From contig NC_014837.1 in NCBI RefSeq assembly GCF_000175935.2, positions 3,720,001-3,784,000 on the forward strand: 64,000 nucleotides of DNA, in the 5' to 3' direction. Shown one piece after another: positions 1 through 11,357 of the stretch (position 1 is its first letter; the number at the start of each line of letters is the position of its first letter). The notes beneath the pieces were generated by a model. That model made no database searches, was not told where the DNA came from, and was given only the letters and a program-made list of their open reading frames with translations. The stretch is from Pantoea sp. At-9b (lineage in GTDB: Bacteria > Pseudomonadota > Gammaproteobacteria > Enterobacterales > Enterobacteriaceae). The position numbers were made by a program, and so were the translations under genes.

Positions 1-128
1 CTATACGGCTTGTAATCCCCGGTGGTACAGACTCTGAGCGTTTTGCTTTCGCGTACCTGATCAAGGTGAGATTGCGCCTGAGCGACGCCGCTGACCAGAA
101 GTAACGCACTGAATAACATGGTTTTCAT
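1..128 (-). CDS. PheC-like periplasmic protein, 5' end only
   Basis: The first 42 codons of a leftward gene are present; the rest is off the window. A signal peptide (Met-Lys, hydrophobic core, then SGVAQA) is followed by RVCTTGDYKPY, the entry motif of periplasmic solute-binding-like proteins of the cyclohexadienyl dehydratase (PheC) type. These act in the periplasm on arogenate/prephenate or bind amino acids. With so little sequence, an ordinary family 3 amino-acid-binding protein is equally possible. Confidence 0.55.
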   Translation of the reverse strand, partial: MKTMLFSALLLVSGVAQAQSHLDQVRESKTLRVCTTGDYKPY

Positions 129-281
129 TTTTCTTCTCTGTTTTGTGTTTGCATACCAATTGTTCCACACGCTGACGCATTATTGCGTTAAAAGCAAAAG
201 TCTTGTGATCTGACACGCATTTTTCTGCGTGGTCCGCGCGCGTAGAGTGAGCGTTAATTTCTCATAAGGAGCGCATGCAGC

Positions 282-863
282 ATGAGCAAAATTTTGATTA
301 TCGACGGTGGTAAAACCTTCGCCCATTCGAAAGGGGAACTGAACCATACGCTAACCGAGGTGGCAGCCAGCCTGCTGCGCGATTTGGGCCATGAAGTCGA
401 TATCACGGTGGCGGATAGCCACTACGTGGTGGCCGATGAAGTCCAAAAATATCTCGCCAGCGATGTGGTGATTTATCAAATGCCGGGCTGGTGGATGGGT
501 GAACCCTGGACGGTGAAAAAATATATCGATGACGTGTTTACCGAAGGTCATGGCGCACTCTACGCCAGCGATGGCCGTAGCCGCTCAGACGCCAGCAAAC
601 AATACGGCTCCGGCGGTTTGATCCAGGGTAAAAAATATATGCTGTCGCTGACCTGGAATGCGCCACTGGAAGCCTTTACCGATCCTGAGCAGTTCTTCGA
701 AGGGGTTGGCGTTGATGGTGTGTATCTGCATTTCCATAAGGCCAATCAGTTCCTCGGTATGACCGGACTGCCGACCTTTATTTGTAATGACGTGATTAAA
801 CAACCAGATGTGCCACGCGACATCGCACGTTATCGGACTCATCTCAGCCAAATTTTTGCTTAA
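282..863 (+). CDS. mdaB: NADPH quinone reductase MdaB
   Basis: 193 residues, the E. coli MdaB length. The protein has a flavodoxin-like fold with an N-terminal nucleotide-binding strand (KILIIDGG) and the QMPGWWMGEPW segment seen in the MdaB/NQO-like family. It makes a two-electron reduction of quinones with NAD(P)H using FAD in the cytosol, limiting radical formation. It starts after an AAGGAG box (about 267-272) and is followed at 31 bases by ygiN, whose product oxidises quinols; the pair forms a quinone redox cycle. Confidence 0.93.
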   Translation: MSKILIIDGGKTFAHSKGELNHTLTEVAASLLRDLGHEVDITVADSHYVVADEVQKYLASDVVIYQMPGWWMGEPWTVKKYIDDVFTEGHGALYASDGRSRSDASKQYGSGGLIQGKKYMLSLTWNAPLEAFTDPEQFFEGVGVDGVYLHFHKANQFLGMTGLPTFICNDVIKQPDVPRDIARYRTHLSQIFA

Positions 864-894
864 CTGTAAACACCACAGGAAAAAAGGACATCTC

Positions 895-1206
895 ATGCTG
901 ACTGTCGTTGCAGAAATTTGTATCAAACCAGGACGTCGTGCCGCAGTACTGGAGGCGATTCATCGCCTGATCCCCACCGTGTTGCAGGAAGAGGGTTGTC
1001 ACCAATATGACGCGCTGGTGGATCATCAGGCGCAGGTGCCGTGGAAGCACAATTCCCCGGATTCGATTTTTATGCTGGAGCAGTGGGATTCGCTGCGTCA
1101 TCTGGAGCAACATCAGCAGATGCCGCATATGGATGCGCACCGCGCTATCATCAAAGATGATGTGGTCGATGTGAAGATTCTGGTGCTGGAAGCGGCGGAA
1201 AAATAA
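895..1206 (+). CDS. ygiN: Quinol monooxygenase YgiN
   Basis: 103 residues with the ferredoxin-like ABM (antibiotic biosynthesis monooxygenase) fold: start MLTVVAEICIKPG, then EEGCHQYD and FMLEQWDS. Family knowledge: a small dimeric cytosolic enzyme that reoxidises quinols, partner of MdaB. The frame is open further upstream to 808, but the ATG at 895 has an AAAAGGA box and gives the family length, so I use it. It ends just before a hairpin repeat that separates it from the convergent lysR gene. Confidence 0.9.
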   Translation: MLTVVAEICIKPGRRAAVLEAIHRLIPTVLQEEGCHQYDALVDHQAQVPWKHNSPDSIFMLEQWDSLRHLEQHQQMPHMDAHRAIIKDDVVDVKILVLEAAEK

Positions 1207-1228
1207 CAGCGCCGACTGCTGCTTATCT

Positions 1229-1264
1229 CCTTCTCCCGCTTGCGGGAGAAGGCCGGGATGAGGG
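1229..1264. repeat. REP-like extragenic palindrome
   Basis: A perfect 11-bp inverted repeat (CCTTCTCCCGC / GCGGGAGAAGG) with a two-base centre is followed by CCGGGATGAGGG. This hairpin-plus-tail layout is typical of dispersed REP-type elements of gamma-proteobacteria. It sits between the convergent ygiN and lysR genes, where it could also stop transcription or protect mRNA 3' ends. No second copy was seen in this window. Confidence 0.65.
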
Positions 1265-1302
1265 AGTCAAACCGCACCAACCCCGCGTGATAAATCGCGC
1301 CG

Positions 1303-2202
1303 CTACAACAAGCCTTTTTCTTCGATTTGCTCGCGCAAAAAATCCAGAAAACAGCTAATCCGTGAGGCCAGCGACTGATTGCGGTAATACACCGCGTGAA
1401 TCGGCAGTCGCAGTTCACGCGTCTCCGTTTCCAGCACCTGCACTAACCTGCCGCTGACGCGGTCGCCACGACTGACAAAATCGGATAACCGCACGATGCC
1501 CTGACCCGCCAGCGCCAGCTGACGCAGGGTTTCACCACTCGAAGCCGACAGCGTGGGTTTGACGCGCAAAAACTCCCCTTCCTGCTGCCACACCGGCCAG
1601 ACGTTGTGCGCCTCTAACTGGCTGAATCCCAACAGTTGGTGATCGTGCAGACTGGCTACCGTCTGCGGCATACCGTGTTTTGCCAGATAAGCCGGGCTGG
1701 CCAGCAGGCGGATAGCACTGCTGCCGAGGACCCTGGCACGCAGTGAAGAGTCACGTAATTCGCCGACACGAATCGCGATATCGGTTTGCTGCTCCAGCAG
1801 GTCAATCACGATATCGTCAGTATTCAATTCCAGCTGGATTTGTGGGAAACGCTGCCGAAACGCGTCCACCAGCGGCACAATCACATGCAACATAAAGGGT
1901 GCAGCGGCATTAACACGTAAACGTCCGGCAGGCACATCACGTCGCTGGGCGATTTGTTCTTCTGCCAGTTCTACCGATGCCAGAATTTGCCGCGCGTGTT
2001 CGAGGAAGATCTGTCCCTCTTCCGTCAGCGCCAGGCGACGCGTGGTGCGATGCAACAGCGTGGTTTCGAGTTTGCTTTCAAGACGGCTCAGCGCCCGGCT
2101 GATGCCGGAACTGGTTTGTTCCAGTTGCTCGGCGGCGCTGGTTATCGAACCGGTATCCACCACCGTGACCCAGGCACGTAACTCTTCCAGCGTGATCTTC
2201 AC
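1303..2202 (-). CDS. LysR-family transcriptional regulator
   Basis: 299 residues. An N-terminal winged helix-turn-helix (about residues 3-60, with GSITSAAEQL and SGISRALSRLE) is followed by the periplasmic-binding-like effector domain (about 90-290). It resembles the YafC/DmlR-like branch of LysR proteins. It lies between mdaB-ygiN and parE and converges with ygiN, so its neighbours do not reveal a divergent target in the usual LysR way. Effector and regulon are unknown. The ATG start at 2202 gives normal length. Confidence 0.85.
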   Translation of the reverse strand: MKITLEELRAWVTVVDTGSITSAAEQLEQTSSGISRALSRLESKLETTLLHRTTRRLALTEEGQIFLEHARQILASVELAEEQIAQRRDVPAGRLRVNAAAPFMLHVIVPLVDAFRQRFPQIQLELNTDDIVIDLLEQQTDIAIRVGELRDSSLRARVLGSSAIRLLASPAYLAKHGMPQTVASLHDHQLLGFSQLEAHNVWPVWQQEGEFLRVKPTLSASSGETLRQLALAGQGIVRLSDFVSRGDRVSGRLVQVLETETRELRLPIHAVYYRNQSLASRISCFLDFLREQIEEKGLL

Positions 2203-2227
2203 TCTTGGTTTCCTTCAGCGGTGCCGA

Positions 2228-2250
2228 TAAAAAAGGGCGCCTTCGCGCCC
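2228..2250 (-). terminator. parE operon terminator
   Basis: Read on the minus strand: GGGCGC-GAAG-GCGCCC followed by a run of T, directly after the parE stop. The GNRA-like GAAG loop and U-tract fit a Rho-independent terminator closing the nudF-to-parE operon before lysR. Confidence 0.85.
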
Positions 2251-2257
2251 TGATTTC

Positions 2258-4189
<1,932 letters not shown>

Positions 4190-4200
4190 CTACGCAGTGA

Positions 4201-4782
4201 TTAAGGGTGATTTAGCCCAAGAAAATCAACAATCTGCGTAAAATGGCGTTCGAATCCGATAAAGGTATGATTGCCGCCCTCTTCGACCGTCTGACGACAT
4301 GCGCTGTAATAGTCCAGCGCCTGACGGTAATCGAGCACTTCATCGCCGGTCTGTTGCAGCAGCCAGATTAGATCGGGCGCTTCCAGAGGGTCAATCTGCA
4401 TCACTTTCAGATCGTAAATGTGGCGTGACTCTAACACATATTGCTGACCGGTGTAGGGATTCCGGTTTTCACCCAGATAATCCACCAGCAGTTCAAAGGG
4501 CCGGACGGCAGGATTGACCACCACCGCTGGCAGCATAAAACATTGTGACAACCAGGTCGCCAGATAGCCTCCGAGCGACGAGCCGACTAACCCCAGCGTC
4601 TCACCCGAGTGCTGTAGCACCAGCTCTTCAAGCATCAGGGCGGCATCCGCCGGGAACGGCGGCAATTGTGGGACAATCACCTCGACGGTCGGATGGTGTT
4701 GCTGCATCCAAAGTTGTAGCTGCGTGGCTTTTGCCGAAAGCGGTGAACTGTTGAATCCGTGCAGATAAATCAGTGCCGCCAT
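4201..4782 (-). CDS. yqiA: Esterase YqiA
   Basis: 193 residues, alpha/beta-hydrolase of the UPF0227 family. The nucleophile elbow GSSLGGY (about residue 69) and a C-terminal GNHTF histidine are visible, with YLHGFNSSP near the start forming the oxyanion region. E. coli YqiA hydrolyses short acyl esters; its physiological substrate is not known. It sits three bases after cpdA and 47 before parE, so all three are almost surely co-transcribed. Confidence 0.92.
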   Translation of the reverse strand: MAALIYLHGFNSSPLSAKATQLQLWMQQHHPTVEVIVPQLPPFPADAALMLEELVLQHSGETLGLVGSSLGGYLATWLSQCFMLPAVVVNPAVRPFELLVDYLGENRNPYTGQQYVLESRHIYDLKVMQIDPLEAPDLIWLLQQTGDEVLDYRQALDYYSACRQTVEEGGNHTFIGFERHFTQIVDFLGLNHP

Positions 4783-4785
4783 CGT

Positions 4786-5613
4786 TTAGTAGCCCTCGGA
4801 GTCAAGATCAGGCCGGAATGCATCACTTTGCAGACGGTTCACTTCAGTGTGCAAAGTGCCATCCGGCTTGAGCGTAAACCAACGCCAGCCTGGCGCCACG
4901 GTATCAATGGTGAAATTGGTGCAGTGCGGTTTGAACTGCACGCAGGTCGAGGGCGTCGCCAGCACCCGGCGGCCATGCCAGTCGAGATCCAGCTCCTGAT
5001 GAATGTGACCACACACCAGATTGCGTGCGCGCGGGAAGTTTTGCAGCACCGCTTCTAACTGATGCGGATTACGCAGGCTGTGCTGATCCAGCCAGGTACA
5101 ACCGGAGGCCAGCGGATGGTGATGCAACAGCACCAGCGTATGACGATCCGGGAACTTCGCCAGCGTTTTTTCCAGCCACTCCAGCTGATACTCGCTCAGC
5201 ATGCCATGGGGAACGCCAAACACCTGGCTATCCAGCAACACCAGTTGCCAGTGTTCTCCCAGCAGCACATGCTTGTCTGCCGCAATCCCGGCATCGGCCA
5301 GCGTATTGACCATGGCGGGCTGGAAGTCGTGATTCCCCGGTAACCAGACACAGGGCTTCGGCAACCGCGCAATACCGGACACAAAATGCTGATACGCTTC
5401 GACCGAATGGTCCTGAGCAAGATCGCCCGTGGCGATAATCAGGTCATACTCGCGCTGCTGTGCCTCAATGGCGTCCAGCACCGCATCAAAACTCGACCAG
5501 GTGTTCACCCCAAGCAGCGATTGGTGTTTTCCCGCGAAAAGATGGGTATCCGTGATTTGTAAAATCCTGATATCGGCCCCACTTGCCGCAGAAAGAGTTA
5601 GCAGGCTATCCAA
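4786..5613 (-). CDS. cpdA: 3',5'-cyclic AMP phosphodiesterase CpdA
   Basis: 275 residues, same as E. coli. All metallophosphoesterase motifs are present: DTHLF, GDLAQD, GNHDF, the HHHP triplet and GHIHQ, which bind the two metals. The enzyme hydrolyses cAMP to AMP and so tunes CRP-dependent control of carbon use. It lies in the nudF-yqiB-cpdA-yqiA-parE operon, 43 bases after yqiB. Confidence 0.95.
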   Translation of the reverse strand: MDSLLTLSAASGADIRILQITDTHLFAGKHQSLLGVNTWSSFDAVLDAIEAQQREYDLIIATGDLAQDHSVEAYQHFVSGIARLPKPCVWLPGNHDFQPAMVNTLADAGIAADKHVLLGEHWQLVLLDSQVFGVPHGMLSEYQLEWLEKTLAKFPDRHTLVLLHHHPLASGCTWLDQHSLRNPHQLEAVLQNFPRARNLVCGHIHQELDLDWHGRRVLATPSTCVQFKPHCTNFTIDTVAPGWRWFTLKPDGTLHTEVNRLQSDAFRPDLDSEGY

Positions 5614-5656
5614 AGCGTTTCCTTAATCTCCACGCCATTGCGCGCATTATACGCTA

Positions 5657-6082
5657 TCAGCAGACGGGCAGTGCCACAGCACCGTGCGCCAGACAATAGC
5701 GTAACCAATCCGCAAGGAACTGGTTTATCTGATGTTTTTCATCGCGCTGATGCAACTTTTTATTAGGATAATCATAGCGCGCTTTAAAACGATAGATCTG
5801 CTGAGTGGAACACACTTCAGCGACCATCGCATCATGGTAGAGCCGTACCGACATCGACGGCAGGCTCCAGTAACTCACCGCCGGCGCAACCTGGCGGATC
5901 TCCACCAACGTAGTGTAACGGGTTGATTCCTCAATGGTCAGCTGATAACTGGCGCCATTCACCTGATAGGTCACCGAAGCACCTGCCTCATCGCTTTTCG
6001 GCAGCAGGCGGCGTAACTGAGCGAAATTGGTTTCGCACAGGCGCATCATTTCGGGAAAGTCAGGGGTGTAGCGCTGTCTCAT
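5657..6082 (-). CDS. yqiB: DUF1249 protein YqiB
   Basis: 141 residues, a conserved enterobacterial protein without known biochemical role. Recognisable segments are [14 protein letters not shown] at the N-terminus and [15 protein letters not shown] near the C-terminus. The frame opens upstream to 6094, but the ATG at 6082 matches the family start and forms an ATGA overlap with the nudF stop, implying translational coupling. Confidence 0.92.
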   Translation of the reverse strand: MRQRYTPDFPEMMRLCETNFAQLRRLLPKSDEAGASVTYQVNGASYQLTIEESTRYTTLVEIRQVAPAVSYWSLPSMSVRLYHDAMVAEVCSTQQIYRFKARYDYPNKKLHQRDEKHQINQFLADWLRYCLAHGAVALPVC

Positions 6083-6714
6083 TTTGGCTTCCACTCTTCT
6101 CTTAGTTTTTCATGGTGCAACGCCAGCCATTGCAAGGCGATGACAGACGCTGCGTTATCGATAATCCCCTCTTCCACCCAGCGGTATGCCTGCTCGCGGC
6201 TGACCACATGGACAAGAATATCCTCATTCTCTTCCTCCAGCCCGTGATTTCCCTCTGCCTGGCTGGCATCCACTTCTCCCACCAGGATCGACAGGCGTTC
6301 TGAGGTGCCGCCCGGACTGGCAAGGTAACTCACTATCGGTTTGGTGCGCCCAACCTTGAGGCCTGCTTCTTCGACGGCTTCCCGACGCGCTACCTGCTCC
6401 GTGGTTTCCCCCGGTTCGATGATGCCAGCCACCATCTCCAGCAGCCAGGGCGTGGTGCTGGAGTCAAGCGCCGGGATGCGGATCTGTTCGATCAGCACAA
6501 CTTCATCACGCAGGGGATCATAGGGTAGCAGTACGGCAGCATGGCCACGTTCAAAAACTTCACGCTGCACTTCACCGCTCATTTCGCCATTAAACAGACG
6601 ATGGCGGAAGCGATAACGAACAATAGAAAAAAAACCGTCGTAAAGTGTTTCGCGTGCAATAATTTCTACATCGTTTTTTGTGAAAGTCACAGGGGATTTT
6701 TTTTCATCCGCCAT
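6079..6714 (-). CDS. nudF: ADP-ribose pyrophosphatase NudF
   Basis: 211 residues. The Nudix box is intact: [20 protein letters not shown], ending with AGL, matching GX5EX7REUXEEXGU. The enzyme cleaves ADP-ribose to AMP and ribose 5-phosphate, removing a reactive metabolite. The ATG at 6714 has an AAGGAG box eight bases upstream; the longer frame to 6759 lacks one. It heads the operon running to parE and is divergent from tolC. Confidence 0.95.
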   Translation of the reverse strand: MADEKKSPVTFTKNDVEIIARETLYDGFFSIVRYRFRHRLFNGEMSGEVQREVFERGHAAVLLPYDPLRDEVVLIEQIRIPALDSSTTPWLLEMVAGIIEPGETTEQVARREAVEEAGLKVGRTKPIVSYLASPGGTSERLSILVGEVDASQAEGNHGLEEENEDILVHVVSREQAYRWVEEGIIDNAASVIALQWLALHHEKLREEWKPK

Positions 6715-6832
6715 CTTCTGGCTCCTTATGCAGATTGGGATGGAGCGAAGAAAAGCCAACCCTTGTGCTCCGTCCGAGTGGTTCTTTCTGAATTATTTAC
6801 GTAAATTAGGGGAAGAAGGCACGTTCAGCCAA

Positions 6833-6861
6833 CTTATCTGTCGCGCCGTCTCTGCTAGAAT
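6833..6861 (+). promoter_or_regulatory. Candidate tolC promoter
   Basis: A TAGAAT -10 hexamer lies at 6856-6861, 67 bases before the tolC start. The matching -35 position (CTTATC, 6833-6838, spacing 17) is poor, as expected for a promoter needing an activator; in E. coli tolC is activated by MarA/SoxS/Rob. I did not find a convincing marbox. Confidence 0.4.
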
Positions 6862-6927
6862 CGGCGATTATTTTTTGGCTTACCTGCAGCGCTACCAGTG
6901 CAATTTGCTGCAACAAAAGGAATGCAA

Positions 6928-8400
6928 ATGAAAAGACTGCTCCCACTTTTTATTGGACTGAGCCTGGGCGGTTTCAGCCTTGCCAGCCAGGCAGAGAACC
7001 TGCTGCAGGTTTATCAGCAGGCGCGTTTAAGTAACCCGACCCTGCGTGCCTCTGCCGCCGACCGCGATGCCGCATTTGAGAAAATAAATGAAGCGCGCAG
7101 CCCGTTACTGCCACAATTAGGCTTGGGTGCAGATTATACCTATAACAACGGTTTCCGCGACAGCAGCGGCCTTCATTCCAACACGACCAGCGGCTCACTG
7201 CAATTAACACAAACGATTTTCGATATGTCGAAATGGCGTGCGTTGACGTTGCAGGAAAAAACCGCCGGTATTCAGGATGTCACCTATCAGATCGCCCAAC
7301 AGGATCTGATTCTGAACACCGCAACCGCGTACTTCAACGTGTTGAACGCCATTGATACCCTGTCTTACACCGAAGCGCAGAAACAGTCGATTTATCGTGA
7401 ACTGGATCAGACCACGCAACGCTTTAACGTCGGCCTGGTTGCCATCACCGACGTGCAGAACGCCCGCGCGCAGTACGATAGCGTACTGGCGAGCGAAGTG
7501 ACCGCACGTAACACCCTCGATAACGCTGTCGAAGCCTTACGTCAGATCACCGGCATGGATTACCTGTCGCTGGCGGAACTGAACATTGATCGCTTCAAAA
7601 CGACTCGTCCGGATGCCGTCAGCTCGCTGCTGAAAGAGGCTGAAAGCCGTAACCTCAGCCTGTTGTCAGCCCGTCTGAGTCAGGATCTGGCGCGTGAGCA
7701 AATCCGTTCCGCTGAAACTGGCCATATGCCTACACTGGATCTGACTGCCTCAACCGGTCTGTCAAACAGCAAATACGGTGGTAGCCGTGCGAATCAAAGC
7801 TCCAGCACCTCTGACTCGATCACCGGTTCTAACCAGGTGGGTCTGAGCTTCTCGCTGCCGCTGTACAGCGGTGGTTCGGTGACCTCACAGGTGAAACAGG
7901 CGCAGTACAGCTTTGTCAGCGCCAGCGAACAGCTGGAAAGCGCGCATCGCAGCGCGATTCAGACCGTGCGTTCCTCCTTCAACAACGTGAACGCGTCAAT
8001 CAGCAGCATCGATGCCTACAAACAGGCCGTTGTGTCATCGCAAAGTTCACTGGATGCGATGGAAGCCGGTTATCAGGTTGGTACCCGTACCATTGTTGAT
8101 GTGCTGGATGCCACCACTACGCTGTATAACGCGAAGCAGCAGTTAGCGGATGCGCGTTATAACTACATGATTAACCAGCTCAACATCAAATATGCGCTGG
8201 GTACACTTAATGAGCAGGATCTGCAACTGTTGAACGCTCAGCTGGGTAAAGAGACCTCTACCTCGCCGGAAACCGTCGCGCCGGAAAACACACAGCAGGC
8301 TTCCCGCGTGGACAATGGTCCGAAAGCCTCTTCCGCGTCTGCCGCCGCTAAAGCGCGTCCGGCAGCGGCACGTAACACCAGCAATCCTTTCAGTAACTAA
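6928..8400 (+). CDS. tolC: Outer membrane efflux channel TolC
   Basis: 490 residues. A signal peptide (MKRLLPLFIGLSLGGF, cleavage after SQA) is followed by two structural repeats of outer-membrane beta strands and periplasmic helices; AADRDAAFEKINEARSPLLP and the second-repeat LPLYSGG are typical. TolC trimers form the exit duct for AcrAB, MacAB, EmrAB and type I secretion. The C-terminal tail (about residues 450-490) is rich in Ala, Pro and Ser and poorly conserved. The ATG at 6928 follows AAAAGGA; a GTG at 6898 would put extra residues before the signal peptide. Confidence 0.97.
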   Translation: MKRLLPLFIGLSLGGFSLASQAENLLQVYQQARLSNPTLRASAADRDAAFEKINEARSPLLPQLGLGADYTYNNGFRDSSGLHSNTTSGSLQLTQTIFDMSKWRALTLQEKTAGIQDVTYQIAQQDLILNTATAYFNVLNAIDTLSYTEAQKQSIYRELDQTTQRFNVGLVAITDVQNARAQYDSVLASEVTARNTLDNAVEALRQITGMDYLSLAELNIDRFKTTRPDAVSSLLKEAESRNLSLLSARLSQDLAREQIRSAETGHMPTLDLTASTGLSNSKYGGSRANQSSSTSDSITGSNQVGLSFSLPLYSGGSVTSQVKQAQYSFVSASEQLESAHRSAIQTVRSSFNNVNASISSIDAYKQAVVSSQSSLDAMEAGYQVGTRTIVDVLDATTTLYNAKQQLADARYNYMINQLNIKYALGTLNEQDLQLLNAQLGKETSTSPETVAPENTQQASRVDNGPKASSASAAAKARPAAARNTSNPFSN

Positions 8401-8408
8401 GCCTTGTA

Positions 8409-8430
8409 GGGGCCGTAAGCGGCCCCTTTC
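8409..8430 (+). terminator. tolC terminator
   Basis: GGGGCCG-TAAG-CGGCCCC followed by TTTCTC, eight bases after the tolC stop. A strong GC stem with a short U-tract; it separates tolC from ygiBC at least in part. Confidence 0.85.
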
Positions 8431-8542
8431 TCATTCAAACGTATAGCTACGTAAAGATCCCCTTCCAGCCCGGCCTGTCGCTTCATTTTCCACCACTCAT
8501 CCCCTATCCTAAGCGTCACCTTTGGGCACAGGATGAAAACAA

Positions 8543-9202
8543 ATGAAACGGACTAAAAACATTAGACATGCCGCTTTTCGTAAAAGCTGGCAAGCTCGCC
8601 ATTTGACGCCCGTCGCACTCGCGGTCACTGCCGTGTTTATGCTGGCGGGTTGCGAACAGAGTGATGAAACAGTTTCGCTCTACCAGAATGCAGATGATTG
8701 CAGCAAGGCCAATCCGAGCCAGAGCGCGCAATGCACCACCGCGTACAACAACGCGCTGAAAGAAGCGGAACGTACCGCGCCGAAGTACGCGACGCGTGAA
8801 GATTGTGTCGCGGAATTTGGTGAAAACCAGTGCCAGCAGGCTCCAGCTCAGGCGGGTACCAATGCTGAAGCCCAACAGAGTGGCAGCTTCTGGATGCCGC
8901 TGATGGCCGGTTATATGATGGGGCGTATGATGGGCGGTGGAGCCGGGTTTGCACAGCAACCGCTGTTCTCGCCGAAAACACCCAACAGTCCGGCTAACGG
9001 CCAGTTTGTCGATGCATCCGGCAAGAACTACGGTTCCGCGACCTCTGGCCGCACCATGACCGTACCGAAAACCGCCATGGCTCCCAAACCCGCGACCACC
9101 TCGACCATCACCCGTGGCGGCTTTGGTGAAACCGTCGCCAAACAAAATACCATGCAGCGTAGCAGTGCCACCGGCACCACGACTCGCTCGCTGGGAGGCT
9201 AA
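8543..9202 (+). CDS. ygiB: DUF1190 lipoprotein YgiB
   Basis: 219 residues. After a basic N-terminus comes a hydrophobic stretch ending in a lipobox-like LAGC (Cys about residue 37). Downstream are conserved Cys residues and a Met/Gly-rich segment ([15 protein letters not shown]). It is a conserved enterobacterial envelope protein of unknown function encoded with the ATP-grasp protein YgiC; eight bases separate the two. In E. coli this pair follows tolC, as here. Confidence 0.9.
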   Translation: MKRTKNIRHAAFRKSWQARHLTPVALAVTAVFMLAGCEQSDETVSLYQNADDCSKANPSQSAQCTTAYNNALKEAERTAPKYATREDCVAEFGENQCQQAPAQAGTNAEAQQSGSFWMPLMAGYMMGRMMGGGAGFAQQPLFSPKTPNSPANGQFVDASGKNYGSATSGRTMTVPKTAMAPKPATTSTITRGGFGETVAKQNTMQRSSATGTTTRSLGG

Positions 9203-9210
9203 GCCGCACC

Positions 9211-10374
9211 ATGCAACGTATTGCCATTACCGAGCGCCCGGACTGGCGCGCCAAGGCCACCGAGTATGGTTTTCAGTTTCATACCATGCACGGCGAGCCC
9301 TACTGGTGTGAAGAGGCGTATTACCAGTTCACGCTGGCGCAGGTTGAACAACTGGAAGAAACCACCGCAGAGCTGCATCAAATGTGCCTGCAAGTGGTCG
9401 ATAACGTGGTGAACAGCGAGGCGCTGCTCACCCGCTTTTGCATTCCAAAACATACCTGGGATTTTGTGCGTGATTCCTGGAAATTACGCCAGCCGTCGCT
9501 CTATTCACGTCTCGATCTTGCCTGGGATGGCAAGGGCAACGCTAAGTTGTTGGAGAACAACGCCGATACGCCAACCTCGTTGTATGAAGCGGCTTTTTTC
9601 CAATGGATCTGGCTCGAAGATCAGCTCAATGCCGGCAACCTGCCGCAGGGCAGCGACCAGTTTAATAGCCTGCAAGAGAAACTGATTGAGCGTTTTGCCG
9701 CGCTGCACCAACAGCATGGTTTTAACTGGCTGCACTTTGCCTGCTGTCGTGACACCGAAGAAGATCGCGCCACCGTGCAGTATTTGCAGGATTGCGCGAC
9801 CGAAGCCGGACTGCCGAGTGAATTCCTGTACATCGACGAAATTGGTCTGGGTGAAAAGGGGCAGTTTACGGACGTCAACGATCAGGTAATCAGTAACCTG
9901 TTCAAGCTCTATCCGTGGGAGTTTATGCTGCGTGAGGTGTTCTCCACCAAGTTGGCGGATGCAGGTGTACGCTGGCTGGAACCGGCATGGAAAAGTATCA
10001 TCTCCAATAAAGCGCTATTGCCGCTGCTGTGGGAGATGTTCCCCAACCATCCTAATTTGCTGCCTGCGTATTTTGCCGATGCCGCCAATGTGCCGCAGAT
10101 GGACAAATATGTGGTGAAACCGCTGTTTTCACGTGAAGGTGCCAATATCCGCATCATTGAACATGGGCAGGAGATCGCACGTGCGGATGGCCCTTATGGC
10201 GAAGAGGGTATGATTGTGCAGCAGTTCCATCCGCTGCCAAAATTTGGCGATAGCTACACCCTGATCGGTAGCTGGCTGATAGACGATCAACCTGCCGGGA
10301 TCGGCATCCGCGAAGATCGCGCGCTGATCACCCAGGATCTGTCACGCTTCTATCCGCACACCTTTATTGAGTAA
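9211..10374 (+). CDS. ygiC: Glutathionylspermidine synthase-like ATP-grasp enzyme YgiC
   Basis: 387 residues, homologous to the synthetase half of glutathionylspermidine synthetase. ATP-grasp features include [16 protein letters not shown] and a C-terminal [13 protein letters not shown] loop. The amidase domain of Gss is missing, as in E. coli YgiC, so it is presumed to ligate an amine to a peptide or acid, but the substrates are not established. It forms a unit with ygiB; the conserved order tolC-ygiB-ygiC suggests an envelope role. Confidence 0.92.
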   Translation: MQRIAITERPDWRAKATEYGFQFHTMHGEPYWCEEAYYQFTLAQVEQLEETTAELHQMCLQVVDNVVNSEALLTRFCIPKHTWDFVRDSWKLRQPSLYSRLDLAWDGKGNAKLLENNADTPTSLYEAAFFQWIWLEDQLNAGNLPQGSDQFNSLQEKLIERFAALHQQHGFNWLHFACCRDTEEDRATVQYLQDCATEAGLPSEFLYIDEIGLGEKGQFTDVNDQVISNLFKLYPWEFMLREVFSTKLADAGVRWLEPAWKSIISNKALLPLLWEMFPNHPNLLPAYFADAANVPQMDKYVVKPLFSREGANIRIIEHGQEIARADGPYGEEGMIVQQFHPLPKFGDSYTLIGSWLIDDQPAGIGIREDRALITQDLSRFYPHTFIE

Positions 10375-10416
10375 ATACGTTGCGGCACGAAACATCGTGC
10401 CGCGACGGAAAATGTC

Positions 10417-11202
10417 TTATCCCACCTGCACCGACAGCATACTGATTGCCCCCATCTCCATTCCGTCCACCGGAATAGCGATCGCTTCATCTTCGCTACG
10501 CGCACCCAGCACATACAACAGCGGCAGATAGTGGTCCGGCGTTGGATTCGACAGCTTCGCGCCTTCATGCTGTAGATAGTTCACCAGCGGATGCGACGCG
10601 ATATCGCCCTGATAATTCAGGTTATCCAGCACATATTGGTTGAAACTCTCCGCCCACGGATAGGCTTCGGTTGCGCCTTCCCAACGTAACATCCGCAGGT
10701 TGTGCACCACGTTGCCGCTGGCAACAATCATCACGCCGCTATCACGCAATGCGGCCAGCTTGCGGCCCAGCTCAAAGTGCCAGGCAGGCGGTTTCGTCCC
10801 ATCGACACTCAGTTGTACCACCGGGATATCCGCATCCGGATACATTTTTGCCAACACCCCCCATGAACCATGGTCAAACCCCCATTCCTGATCGAGGTGG
10901 ACCATTACCGGTGACAGCAACTCTGCCACTTCCTGCGCCAGCTGCGGCGAACCGGGTGCCGGGTAACGCACATCAAACAGCGCCTGCGGAAAGCCACCGA
11001 AGTCGTGAATAGTGCGTGGATTGTTCATCGCCGTCACCGCAGTGCCACGGGTGTACCAATGCGCCGAGACCGCCAGGATGGCGCGTGGACGCGGTAATGT
11101 CGCCCCCAATTGCTGCCAGGCCTGGGTATAACGGTTATCTTCCAGTACGTTCATCGGGCTGCCGTGACCAAGAAACAGGGCTGGCATGCGGGTGTTGCTC
11201 AT
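10417..11202 (-). CDS. ygiD: 4,5-DOPA dioxygenase extradiol YgiD
   Basis: 261 residues, class III extradiol ring-cleavage dioxygenase fold. Metal-binding histidines are in FLGHGSPMN near the N-terminus and in VSAHWYTRG; SGNVVHNLR and QEWGFDHGSWG are also diagnostic. E. coli YgiD opens L-DOPA to betalamic-acid-type products in vitro; the physiological substrate is not known. It converges with ygiC and is separated from ribB by a bidirectional terminator. Confidence 0.93.
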   Translation of the reverse strand: MSNTRMPALFLGHGSPMNVLEDNRYTQAWQQLGATLPRPRAILAVSAHWYTRGTAVTAMNNPRTIHDFGGFPQALFDVRYPAPGSPQLAQEVAELLSPVMVHLDQEWGFDHGSWGVLAKMYPDADIPVVQLSVDGTKPPAWHFELGRKLAALRDSGVMIVASGNVVHNLRMLRWEGATEAYPWAESFNQYVLDNLNYQGDIASHPLVNYLQHEGAKLSNPTPDHYLPLLYVLGARSEDEAIAIPVDGMEMGAISMLSVQVG

Positions 11203-11308
11203 GATTAATCCTCTGACAGAAGTGTCGATTTATTAATCGTTAAGATACGCCGATTTGCGTCAGGATTAACGCTGATAACTATGATGATCTTCATCAGAGA
11301 ATTTGAAT

Positions 11309-11342
11309 AAAAAAAAGGCCAGATCATCGATCCGGCCTTTTC
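11309..11342. terminator. Terminator downstream of ribB
   Basis: AGGCC-A-GATC-ATC-GATC-C-GGCCT, flanked by an A-run on the left and TTTT on the right, just after the ribB stop. On the minus strand the A-run becomes a long U-tract, so it stops ribB transcription; on the plus strand it could also work. Confidence 0.85.
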
Positions 11343-11357
11343 TCACTAAGCGGTAAC

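Noticed and set aside
11205..11357. zupT expected between ygiD and ribB from E. coli synteny
   Set aside because: The gap is about 150 bases with only a terminator; the gene is absent here, a common difference between genera.
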